A stretch of DNA of 44,071 bases from positions 1-44,071 of the IMG/VR virus record IMGVR_UViG_3300037233_000072, one strand, 5' to 3'. The notes under the pieces were generated by a model. The model was not told where the DNA came from and did no database searches. It saw only the letters and a program-made list of their open reading frames with translations. Numbering within the stretch: the stretch's first letter is position 1; every line of letters starts with the position of its first letter. The stretch is from a virus. Shown here in pieces: positions 12,668 through 21,900 of this stretch. Both the position numbers and the translations under genes were made by a program.

Positions 12668-13861
12668 CTAGTAGGAATATGAGCTTCCTCCGCAGTTGAA
12701 CGGCTGCGGAGTCAAGCTGGTTATCTTTTCGAGATTGAATGCCGTGATTCTCTGGTTAACTTCGATGCTTCCGAAACCGAAATTCCCGTTGGTGATCTCC
12801 GCATCGATCCACGTTTGCCCAGTCGCCGGCGAAAGTGGCAGGCACGCCTGCACGGTTTGATAATTGGCAAGCGCCGGGTCCGTGGCGACCGCGCCGATGT
12901 TCACGAGAATCCCTGTGCCGACGCTCTGCGTTCCCGCCGACAGAACCACGATGAAATTGAATTGTTGTGGTGAAAATCCCGAGAGCGGCCGCCCACACAC
13001 GTTGAGCGCGACTCCCAGAACAACGCCGTAGCATGGTGACCTTTGCATTTGGAAGGTCTGATTCGCCGTCGCGACGGCAGAGATGTAGGTGTAGTCGCCG
13101 TCCGGTCCCTCACCGGGGAAACGGCCCACCGTGTCGTTAACCATTGGCGCGCAGGTCGAGCTCGGTACGTCTGGCGACGTCGCGCCGGGTATCCAGACCG
13201 TAGCGGGCGCGTCGGCGATCGGCAAGAGACTGTCCACATGGCACTGGCCGATGTTCGCCAGGCCGTCGTAGAGAATGTAATTGTCGAGCGCGATTCCGGG
13301 AGGCCCGAAACCCGCGTTCCAAAATAACTGCGCGCGGTCCGGCGGATTCGTTCCGAAGTTGCACGGCTCGGACGGCACAGCGAAGCCCTGAACGCCGTTG
13401 ATGAAAATGGAGACGCTGCCTGAAGTTCCAAAGCTCAGCAGGATGACGATATTCTTCCAACCCGCAAACGGCATCGGGACTATCGTGGTGGCGATGAGGC
13501 CGCCCGGCCCGGACACGTCGAGCAGTCCGTCAGTCCTTTGATGGAGTTTCAGAATTACCGTGCCGTCGCCTGCTGTGACGGTGTACCAGTCGTAGGCTCC
13601 CCAGGCTGTTCCACCGAACTGCTGATAGTCCATGTGGATTCCCAAGGTTGAAACGAGTCCGAAGATGCGCGAGAACTGCGCTCCTACTGGATCAAAGGCG
13701 CTGTTGAAAGTCGCGATGGCGTTGCCGCCGCCGTTCCCCGTGATGATGCTTCCTTGGTTGAATCCGTTGACGAAGCCGTTATATTTCAGAAACGCGCGGT
13801 CGTAGTCGATGAGGTCGAAGCCATCGACAAAGTACAGCGTTTGGATGTTCGGAGATGCCAT
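12668..13861 (-). CDS. Tail-tip protein with a lectin-like fold
   Basis: 397 residues from ATG 13861, which overlaps the previous stop (TGATG). Beta-rich, with segments typical of concanavalin/LamG-like domains: VDGFDLIDYDRAFLKY, then VILKLHQRTDGLLDV, GSVSIFINGVQGFAV and IALDNYILYDG. Such domains in distal tail genes bind sugars or the cell surface. The C-terminal 150 residues (GDYTYISAVATANQTFQMQ) resemble a structural plug also seen in tail proteins. It is the last gene of the late operon. Confidence 0.7.
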   Translation of the reverse strand: MASPNIQTLYFVDGFDLIDYDRAFLKYNGFVNGFNQGSIITGNGGGNAIATFNSAFDPVGAQFSRIFGLVSTLGIHMDYQQFGGTAWGAYDWYTVTAGDGTVILKLHQRTDGLLDVSGPGGLIATTIVPMPFAGWKNIVILLSFGTSGSVSIFINGVQGFAVPSEPCNFGTNPPDRAQLFWNAGFGPPGIALDNYILYDGLANIGQCHVDSLLPIADAPATVWIPGATSPDVPSSTCAPMVNDTVGRFPGEGPDGDYTYISAVATANQTFQMQRSPCYGVVLGVALNVCGRPLSGFSPQQFNFIVVLSAGTQSVGTGILVNIGAVATDPALANYQTVQACLPLSPATGQTWIDAEITNGNFGFGSIEVNQRITAFNLEKITSLTPQPFNCGGSSYSY

Positions 13862-16257
13862 CACATTGACCAGTACGCTGAAAGAGTCACACCCGAAGCA
13901 TTTACCGGCGAGCTCCCCGTCAGCTGATACGAGACATTTACATTGAGAATATCATTGGCGAAAAAGTACAGCTGGTTGGCTGCTGGGACTGGAAAGAGAA
14001 TCAGCGTGTTCGCTGCGGTTCCGGCGGGCATGACAATCTGAGCCACGGCGACGTTGTTCCGCGTCAGCACGACGACTAGGTTCTGATCCACTGGCGGGAC
14101 GGATGCCGCGATGCTCATCTGCACAAAGAGCCCGGTTCGCTGCACGGGATACGGATTCGTCAGTGAGTTCCCCGATGAAAGGCTCGAGCCCGCGCCCAAG
14201 ATGAATTTGGCGGTTTCGTACTGCAAAACCGGCAGAGGATTCTCGGTGCGCTGAATCAATCGCGAGAAGTACGTTACCCAGTTAGAGGCGTCATAATTGT
14301 TAATCGCGGTCACGGTGTTCCGGAACCACGAGCCGTACGCCAATACTCCCGTTTGCGCCGTCGCGATGATTTGCGAAACCACCAGCGAAGCGGGCGCGAG
14401 CACCGTTCCGAGTCCCATTGAGGGGAGTACAACAGAGAGCTGCTGGCCGACAGCCAGGCCGGGTTCATCCGTCTCGAAGGTCAGAATAATGGGGATGTCT
14501 CCCGACCTCGCGAGGATGTCCGCGGCGATGTTATTCAGGTCGCTGATGAGCGAAACGTTTTGGACCTGGTCGGCTACTTCGAAGATGCCCGAGCCACAAG
14601 TGCCGAGCTTCGCGCCGCTGGGCGCCGTGGGTGAAATCGCCGTGCCAACGACGACGGAGCTTTGCTGCGTTCCTGATGCGTTGCCGGGGATATAGGTGAC
14701 GATGACCACCGAACCGTCCGGGACTGGGCCGTCCTCCCAATTCATTTCAGATCCGCCCTGGGTCCAGAACCACAGATAATCGTTCGGTCCGGAGCTGGTC
14801 TGCCCATCGAAGCTCCCAAACTCTACGGTGGTCTGGGTGTCGCCGTTCACCGTCATCGAGCTGACGGACTGAATTGGTAGCGACGTGATAATGCCGATCG
14901 CCTGCAGGACGCCGCCAATGTACTGGGTTGCTATGCCCGGCTGCCCAATCGTGAAGATGAACGTTTCCGTGGTCGAGCCGTCGCCAGAGCCCGCGCCGCC
15001 CGTTCCCGAGCCCGGTAGCGTGTTCAGGTTGCTGACGACGTATTCCTTGTTCCTATAGCCGGAAGTCGCACCGCCGCCGCTCAGAGAAGCCTGAACCATG
15101 GCTGTACCGGCTGAGTTGCGAATTCCGGCCGTTTCAGTGATGGGGAACGGCGCTGCCGGCAGAGTTGAGAGGGTCGAGAAGTAGAGGACGCCGTACGGGT
15201 CAATCCACCATACGGTTCCTGAAGCTGTGGCGAGGCTGTCGAAGACGTTGCGGACTGACGTGTAGTTGGTGGTCAGGTCGCTGTCGAGCGTTCCCAGGCT
15301 GCCCAGGGGCGGAACGCCTTGGGTTGTGATGCCCTCCCCGTTCAAATAGTTCTGAACCACGTCAAGAATGTCGCCGACCACGTCGGTTCCCGCCGCATAG
15401 GTCGCCGAAGTCACAACGCGGTGGTCACAGATGGATGTCTTATCGAGCGCTGTAATGTGATAAACGATGATCGGCGCATCCTTGAACGGCATTTCGCGAT
15501 CTGCCGCGCATGTGTCGATACAGCCCGCGAAAAGCGTTGCGCCCAGCTCGGTAACAATTACCGTCAGGCCGCACATCGCCAATGGGCTTGAGAAGGTGCC
15601 TGAAGCGCCCACCAGCACGCCGCCGATATCGACCATATCGAGCGTCATCGTCGCCCGGCCAATCGCCTGTGACGTTATCTGTGAGGCACTGGCGTTCGTC
15701 CCGGCGCCCATCGGCGAGAGTCCGCCACCTACGTAGATTGTGACGTTCGTGCCGCCAATCCAGATTTGCAGTGACGTGTTCCCGCCGGTGATGCCCGGCG
15801 TTGGCCAGCTTTCCCCAGATGGAATAGACGACGCGTTGATGAACTGCGTCGAGCCGCGTATCGTCGGCGTCGGCCAATTCTCCCCGCTTGGAATCGGCGT
15901 GGGAATAATGTCGGTCGTCAGCGCTACGTCGGGCGTCGGCCAGTGCTCCCCTGTCGGAATCGAGGCCGGAAGGATGCGCTGTTCCAGATTGATGAACGGC
16001 GTTGGCCAATGTTCACTGGTCGGGATGCTCGCCGAGATTTCCTGGTTCCCAACTACCGATGGCGTTGGCCAAGCTTCCGCGCTGGGGATTACGCCGGGAC
16101 TGACGGTCTGTGCTGAGTGAGTAACCGAAGGCGTCGGCCAGCTCTCCCCGGACGGGATCGGCGAAGGGATAACGGTTTGAAGGTGAGGGTATTGGAATAC
16201 CGCCGCCCTTCTCCGTCCCTCCGCCGGTAGCTCGACATGAACGTCGACACTGCGCAC
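13861..16257 (-). CDS. Tail hub/baseplate protein with six IPSGExWPTP repeats
   Basis: 798 residues from GTG 16257, directly after the preceding TAA. Residues about 30-155 hold six repeats of some 22 residues built on IPSGESWPTP (variants IPSAEAWPTP, IPTSEHWPTP, IPTGEHWPTP, IPSGENWPTP). A hub-like domain follows (LFAGCIDTCAADREM, YHITALDKTSICDHRVV, VVQNYLNGEGITTQG), as in tail proteins that cap the tube. The C-terminus is a beta domain. The repeats recall I-S-x-E-A-F-G-x-P repeats of other phage tail proteins. Likely a baseplate hub carrying a flexible extension. Confidence 0.75.
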   Translation of the reverse strand: MRSVDVHVELPAEGRRRAAVFQYPHLQTVIPSPIPSGESWPTPSVTHSAQTVSPGVIPSAEAWPTPSVVGNQEISASIPTSEHWPTPFINLEQRILPASIPTGEHWPTPDVALTTDIIPTPIPSGENWPTPTIRGSTQFINASSIPSGESWPTPGITGGNTSLQIWIGGTNVTIYVGGGLSPMGAGTNASASQITSQAIGRATMTLDMVDIGGVLVGASGTFSSPLAMCGLTVIVTELGATLFAGCIDTCAADREMPFKDAPIIVYHITALDKTSICDHRVVTSATYAAGTDVVGDILDVVQNYLNGEGITTQGVPPLGSLGTLDSDLTTNYTSVRNVFDSLATASGTVWWIDPYGVLYFSTLSTLPAAPFPITETAGIRNSAGTAMVQASLSGGGATSGYRNKEYVVSNLNTLPGSGTGGAGSGDGSTTETFIFTIGQPGIATQYIGGVLQAIGIITSLPIQSVSSMTVNGDTQTTVEFGSFDGQTSSGPNDYLWFWTQGGSEMNWEDGPVPDGSVVIVTYIPGNASGTQQSSVVVGTAISPTAPSGAKLGTCGSGIFEVADQVQNVSLISDLNNIAADILARSGDIPIILTFETDEPGLAVGQQLSVVLPSMGLGTVLAPASLVVSQIIATAQTGVLAYGSWFRNTVTAINNYDASNWVTYFSRLIQRTENPLPVLQYETAKFILGAGSSLSSGNSLTNPYPVQRTGLFVQMSIAASVPPVDQNLVVVLTRNNVAVAQIVMPAGTAANTLILFPVPAANQLYFFANDILNVNVSYQLTGSSPVNASGVTLSAYWSM

Positions 16258-16731
16258 TTACCCTCCGGTTTCCTCAACCTCAACCGTGCCGCTGAGAATC
16301 CACGTTCCCGAACTCGCTGGAGCCGTAATCAGCTCAACCACGATGCTTTCGCTCGGGCCAAAATATCCGAAAGTCTGCCGAACGTCGTAGCCGCCATAGA
16401 GGAAAGCTCCGTTCTCTTCGAGCACGACTGCCGTTCCGCCAGTGGTCGCCTTCGATGTGCTGTTGGCCTTGGCTGTGAAACTGGCGGCCGCGTCCCCCGG
16501 GTCCTTCGGTTGCGGTGTTGGCGAAGATCCGCCCGATCCGTTGCTTACCGTTGCGGGGAGAAACCGGACCCGAAGCGCCATCTGTTGCGCTGCGGGAAGG
16601 GTCGAATCAACGTCGGCGATGGCCACACGCGTCAGCTTGCACATTTTTCCTGACGCGCCGATGAGCTGGAACAAGTCCTGAACAGCCGTGACGCTGACCT
16701 TCTCGAAAGAAACCGTGTAGATGCGTGGCAT
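16258..16731 (-). CDS. Tail or tail-tip accessory protein
   Basis: 157 residues; ATG overlaps the previous stop (TAATG). The start MPRIYTVSFEKVSVTAVQDLFQ and the end FGPSESIVVELITAPASSG are characteristic of a small phage structural protein found near tail genes. The middle is serine/threonine-rich. Probably part of the tail tip; the exact family name is not certain. Confidence 0.65.
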   Translation of the reverse strand: MPRIYTVSFEKVSVTAVQDLFQLIGASGKMCKLTRVAIADVDSTLPAAQQMALRVRFLPATVSNGSGGSSPTPQPKDPGDAAASFTAKANSTSKATTGGTAVVLEENGAFLYGGYDVRQTFGYFGPSESIVVELITAPASSGTWILSGTVEVEETGG

Positions 16732-18209
16732 TATGCGCGCTCCTCAATTAAATTCGTGGTGTTTTTGTTGATGACGTAAGTTACTGAACTTCCGCCAGAG
16801 TCCTGATGCTGCAATGCGCCGATGTCCAGGTAACCGGTTCCACCTGAAAGGAGTGCGCCGGGGAAACCTGCCGCACGGCACAATGCACCCTCGCCCGCCG
16901 TGTTGTTGAGCGTAAAATCATTTGATCCAGGCGCGTTTAGCGGGTCGCCGGACAGGGTGACATCAGAGGCCAGCCCGTAGCTGAAATTCACGCGGACTGT
17001 CGTGTTGCCATAAAATGCGTTGCCGGATGCGAAGCCGGACAGGCCCGTAGCGCTAGCAAGAGGCTGAGCTGTGATTGCAACTCCATTACTCACAAAGATG
17101 TTGTTTCGAATCGTTGCAAGCACCGGACCCGCCAAGTGATTTATACCGGCTGTCGTGTTGTTATAGAACACATTTCCGCACACATTCGCGTAGGTGAAGA
17201 TCGATGAGGCGTCCAGACCGACTCCGTTTGCGCCGTTGCTGTCGAAGATGCATCCCCGAATAGTGATGACGCCGGATATGTTGCCTGCCGATGAGCGGAG
17301 GCCGCTATTCGTGTTCGACGAAAAGCGGGTATTCAGAAATGTGCAGCCGTTGTCTACATCCACGGCGTAGGTGGCAGAACAGCTTGTCACTAGGCAGTTA
17401 TCCAGGACAAGTGTGGCAAGCGTACTTGCCGATGCACTGGTTCCTAAGATCGCATTCGTAAACCCCGTGAACTTGCAATTTACGAACATCAAATTTCCGG
17501 CTCCGGATGTATTCGCGTTAAAGCCTATCGAGCGCGTTGAAGCCGTATTCGAAAAAACAAAATTCTGCCAAATCTGATTAAAGGCAGAATCGCCAGCAAA
17601 GCCAAGATCGAACAGGTGGGTGGAGTTGGTCGCCGTCGTAATCGTGACAGGACCACCGTCACCGCGCGTTGAGTTGTATCCGATGATACTAACCGCAGCC
17701 CCAAAATGAGTAGATTGATTAAATCCAGCAGCAGTAGTAAGTACATAATTTGCCGTAGCTTTTAAATAAATAATCTGTCCCCCAGTTGGAGATAGCGCAC
17801 TATTGAACCCGTCCGAAAGCAGCGCCGTGAGATTGGCGATGCTGGCCAGCGCGCCGCCTTCGGCCCATGTGCCACTGGATAATGTGCTCGCCGAGCCGCA
17901 CGCACGATCAAGAACGGCCGCGCCCGCCGATACGGAGGTAATGCAGTAGATGCCGGCCGTCCAACTTGTGCCGGACGAGACCTGAATGAAGTTGCCCACG
18001 TCTGCCGACACGAACGAGTGCCCCGCCGAAGTTACGGACGGAGTTCCGCTTGTGCCGTTAGAAGACGCCAGGTCAGTACCGGAAAACTGCGCACTGTCCT
18101 GTTGTGAGTAGTCTGTCCCGGGAGACGAAACGCCATCATCGAATCCGCCGCCGTTCGTCGCGGAGCCGGTAGTTCGGATCTCGAAGATTGCCGTGGAGCT
18201 GAGCGCCAT
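16731..18209 (-). CDS. Tailspike-like right-handed beta-helix protein
   Basis: 492 residues. Repeated short strands with Asn/Ser turns (IRGCIFDSNGANGVGLD, ICGNVFYNNTTAGINHL style rungs) indicate a parallel beta-helix, the fold of tailspikes and surface-polysaccharide-binding proteins. The N-terminal 60 residues are Ser/Thr-rich and may attach to the tail. No catalytic residues can be assigned. Local base composition drops in GC around 17700-17790, which may mark acquired sequence. Likely receptor-binding. Confidence 0.75.
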   Translation of the reverse strand: MALSSTAIFEIRTTGSATNGGGFDDGVSSPGTDYSQQDSAQFSGTDLASSNGTSGTPSVTSAGHSFVSADVGNFIQVSSGTSWTAGIYCITSVSAGAAVLDRACGSASTLSSGTWAEGGALASIANLTALLSDGFNSALSPTGGQIIYLKATANYVLTTAAGFNQSTHFGAAVSIIGYNSTRGDGGPVTITTATNSTHLFDLGFAGDSAFNQIWQNFVFSNTASTRSIGFNANTSGAGNLMFVNCKFTGFTNAILGTSASASTLATLVLDNCLVTSCSATYAVDVDNGCTFLNTRFSSNTNSGLRSSAGNISGVITIRGCIFDSNGANGVGLDASSIFTYANVCGNVFYNNTTAGINHLAGPVLATIRNNIFVSNGVAITAQPLASATGLSGFASGNAFYGNTTVRVNFSYGLASDVTLSGDPLNAPGSNDFTLNNTAGEGALCRAAGFPGALLSGGTGYLDIGALQHQDSGGSSVTYVINKNTTNLIEERA

Positions 18210-18212
18210 AGA

Positions 18213-18746
18213 TTACCCCAGAACGATGGAGGGCTCAGGAAGCCAGATATCCCCGTTCGTCTTCCACTTCTTGCCCTTGATTGCCGCCCACAAGTCGCGA
18301 ATCCGCTCTTTGACGCGCCAGTCGTCCCGGTCTTCCGCAAGCCCTTCGAACAGCGTGAAGACTTGGCCGCCAGACCACGCCACGGTGATATTGCCGCCGT
18401 TCGGAGTGACGGGCAGACCCGTTGCGACGTTGATGTTTCCGATGAGCGGCGACGTGCTGCCGGTGCCGGTGTTTTTGAACAACACCACCTGGGACGCCGC
18501 CGTTCCTGTAACGCTGCTGAAAATGGTATTCGCCGCGCTCAGCGTTCCACCTGAGCCGGTCACCGATGTCAGCGTCACAGGCCCGGCGACAATCGCGCCG
18601 CCGGAAATGATGCTGTAAAACTGGTCGGTCGACAGATTCGCCGTATACGCCGACGTCACAAGCGAAATCGCCAGTGTGTCGGTCAGCGCATCGATTCCGC
18701 CTTCGAGAAAAGCTTCGCGCCCAAGCGCGTACATTGCGTTAGCCAT
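18213..18746 (-). CDS. Tail-associated structural protein
   Basis: 177 residues, GGAGG upstream of the ATG. Starts MANAMYALGREAFLEGGID, continues with DTLAISLVTSAYTANLSTD and a glycine-rich beta region. This arrangement is common in short phage structural proteins of unknown exact role. The last 45 residues are charged (DDWRVKERIRDLWAAIKGK). Between tape measure and tailspike, so tail tip or distal tail is likely. Confidence 0.65.
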   Translation of the reverse strand: MANAMYALGREAFLEGGIDALTDTLAISLVTSAYTANLSTDQFYSIISGGAIVAGPVTLTSVTGSGGTLSAANTIFSSVTGTAASQVVLFKNTGTGSTSPLIGNINVATGLPVTPNGGNITVAWSGGQVFTLFEGLAEDRDDWRVKERIRDLWAAIKGKKWKTNGDIWLPEPSIVLG

Positions 18747-18983
18747 TTATCGGCCTCCTAAGTTCACGCCTACAACTCCGGGATTGAGCACGATGGACGG
18801 CTTGCCCGCGTTCGCGATGGCGTCCGCTCTTTGCTTCTTGAGAATCAGCGGCTCCATGAGTGCGCGGATTTCGCGCTTCTCGCCGCGTAAAGCTTGAATC
18901 TGCTGGTCGCGAGTTTGGTTCTCTTGATCCAACTCATCGAGTTTTAATGTGAGCTGATTCGTTCGTATTTCCTGAATAGTCAT
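18747..18983 (-). CDS. Small coiled-coil protein
   Basis: 78 residues from ATG 18983 after AAGGAGCG. Residues 8-55 form one continuous coiled coil (LTLKLDELDQENQTRDQQI). The tail is glycine-rich (GVVGVNLGGR). It follows the tape measure gene and may assist tail-tip assembly. Confidence 0.6.
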   Translation of the reverse strand: MTIQEIRTNQLTLKLDELDQENQTRDQQIQALRGEKREIRALMEPLILKKQRADAIANAGKPSIVLNPGVVGVNLGGR

Positions 18984-18993
18984 AAAGCGCTCC

Positions 18994-21900
18994 TTAAACC
19001 TTCGCTCCCGCTTGTCTTAAAGCTGTCACCATTTGCGGCATCATCATTTGCGTAAACTGCTGCATTCCACCGGTGCCCACCACCATTCCGCCGTTCAGGT
19101 TCACATTGAGCGTCAACGCCGGTGTAGAACTTGAGCTCTGGCCGCCAGGCGTGAGTGGGACGATTCCAGAGATGGGAATGTCGCTCAAGCCAGGCAGTCC
19201 CGTTGGATAACCCGCATAGGGAGGAATGACGGTAACAGGGCCTGAGTACGTGGCAATGGGCGTTGGCGATCCGGGTGTCCCAGGAGCGCCCGGCGTACTC
19301 GACTTAGAAACCTCCAGCGCGGAGTTGAACTGGCCGAGCGCGGTTATCGCGTTCCCCAGTGCCGTCGTGAGGCTTCCCGTCGCTGTGGTTTCATTGCCAA
19401 GCGCCGTCACTTCGTTATTTATGGCCGTGCCCAGGTTTCCGAGGTCCGTCGTCACGCCGTTCATCGACGTATCGAACTTGCCGAGGTCCGTCGTCAGCGT
19501 TGTAACTGCGGTGTCGAATGTAGCGAGGTCCTTCGTGATTCCCGTGAATGCCGTGTCGGCCGCGCCCAAGTCCTTCGTGACGGCGGTGACTGCGGTATCG
19601 AGCGCACCGAAGTCTTTGGCGAGCGTGTTCGCCGCCCCATCCAAAGACCCGACATCCGTGGTGATTGCCTTGATCGCTGTATCGAGTGCGCCCAGGTCCT
19701 GCGTCAACGTGCCCGCTGCGGTGTCGAACGTTCCGAGGGCGGTATTGGCAGATCCGAGGTCAGTAACGACGCTCTGCACGGCTTGGGCGAATTGGTCAGA
19801 GGCCTGCGTATCTGCTGTCGTGGCTGCCGTGCTGTCTGTCGTCGCGGCCGTGTCCGCTGCCGTGGCGGAAGTGCTGGCAACCGTCGCCGCTGTGTTTGCG
19901 GCTGTCGCTGCGGCTGCCACAGTCACAGGCCCATTGCCGGCTGCGACTGTGTTCTGATTCGCCTGCAAAGCTGCCGTGACGGCTGTTACCGCTGGCGCGT
20001 TGGAGGACGCCGCCTGCTGCAGGGCCTGCAGCGACTGAACCGCCGCTGTCACAGCCGGAGTTACTTCAGCAGTGGCCGCCGCTGCCTGAGTGGCTGCCGC
20101 GCCCAATCCTGATACCGCCGGAGTCGTGGCCGCCGTCGCTGCGGTTGCTGCTGTCGTTGCCGCTGCCGCTGTGGTTGCGGCGGATGTAGTTGCACTCGCT
20201 GCCGTAGTGGCTGCGGTGCCCAGCGCTGCTACTGCCGTGGTCGCTGTAGTCGTCGCCGCTGCTTGCGTGCTCGTCGCTGTGGTGTCCGATTTGAGCGGAG
20301 GACCCAGCGCGTCAAGCGTGTTTCCAAACGCATCGAGCGACGTGATGACCGAATCGTTCAGCTTGGCCGCGAGTGCGGTGATGGACGCGTTGTAGTCCGA
20401 GACGCTCTCATAGTTGGTCCCCGCGCCGCCGGATCCACCGATACCAGTTTGAACCAGGCCCGAGGCTCCCAGCATGGCGCTGATGGTGCTTCCGCCCGCG
20501 CCCAGCATTTCCATCATCGAGGCGATGTCTCCGGCGGGATTGGAGCTTGCTCCCGCTACTCCGGAGGTGGACGATGCGGTTCCGAATCCACCAGAAATCG
20601 CGTTGTTAAATCCAGATACCGCCGCCGCCGCGGAGCTGGCCGCGCTCGCGACATTTCCAAGTGCGGTAGCTTCGTTGTTCAGGGCGTCGGTGAAGGTGAT
20701 GACGGTGGACGTTCCTACCTGAGTGACGGTGTAGAAATGCCCGGCATCGCCAGAGAGCGCCAGGACGCCCTGGTCCGCTGCATTCGCCGCCGTCTGCAAT
20801 CCCTGGAGTGTCGTGTTGACCGCCTGGGTCGCTTCTTTGAAATTGGTGACCTTGACGCCCGATACGTCGAAGTTCTCGCCCGCCTGAAGTGCGGACTGCC
20901 CCATCTGACCGACGGCTGCACCGGCATCCTGCGCCGAAACAGTTACATCGTGAATCGCCGGAATCGTGTTGTTGCTCGCAGTATCCGCCAAGCTTTGCAG
21001 TGTCTCGACAACCTTTCCGTTTACGGTGACGAAGTCGACACCGCCAGAATTGGACTGTGTTAGCTGATCCGCGTACGCCTTCAATTGCGGCGTGGCTGTG
21101 TTCGCGTTGGTCGCCGTGAACAGCAGGCCGTTGCCGACCTTCTGAACACTGATTCCCATCGCCGCGGCGTCGGTCGTGACCTGTTTGAATGCCGCGTCCA
21201 GATCCTGCTGCTGCGTTTCGGTCTTCGTTCCCAATCCGGCCAGTGTGGTGTACGTATTGGCGACATCGTTCAACGCGTCCTGCTGCTTGGTCGCGCCCGC
21301 TGTGAGTGACAGCATCGCCGCGGTGGCGTCGTAGAATGACGTTCCCAGTTTGACCGCATCGCCCTGCAAGGTGCCGTACAGCGTGATGATGTTCTGGGTG
21401 ACCTGGGCCTGCTGCTGAGCCGTCAGATTTCCCGAAGTGAGTTGATTCTCGTAATTCGCCAGCGCCTGAGTGTCGGCGTCGTAGGTCGCCTGGAGCTTCG
21501 CGTTGCCCTGGTCAATCAGCGCCATCTGCCCCGCCGCGGTGGCGAAGGCCTGCCCGGCGTTGGTGGCCGCGGTCTGCGCTTTTTTGTACGCTTCCGCGAG
21601 CGTCCCGAGACTCGTGGTCCCGTTGTCAAACTGCTTATTCAGGTTCGCGTAAACAGTCTCAGATGAAGTTGCTTTCTCCTGAGCCAGCGTCATCTGCTGA
21701 GTGATACCCGCAACGGAATCGGCGAAGTCCTTCCCGTGCGGTGTGGCGGCGAGAACTGCCTTGTCATATGCAAGCAGCGCCAGATTATAGGTGCCTTGGC
21801 TGATTGTCCCCGCATCGAGCGCGGCCTTGGCGTCTGCGAGCGCCTGCTTTGCCTGGCTCACCGCCAAGTTGGCCGCCTGTTGCTTCGTGACGAGCGCCTG

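Noticed and set aside
15780-16180. Regular repeats as a CRISPR array
   Set aside because: The repeats are in frame within the tail hub gene, drift in sequence, and encode IPSGExWPTP; there is no leader or cas gene.
19226-19957. Long plus-strand open frame (243 codons) opposite the tape measure gene
   Set aside because: An alanine/valine-rich shadow caused by the repetitive, GC-rich tape measure sequence; no ribosome binding site, and the other strand is clearly coding.
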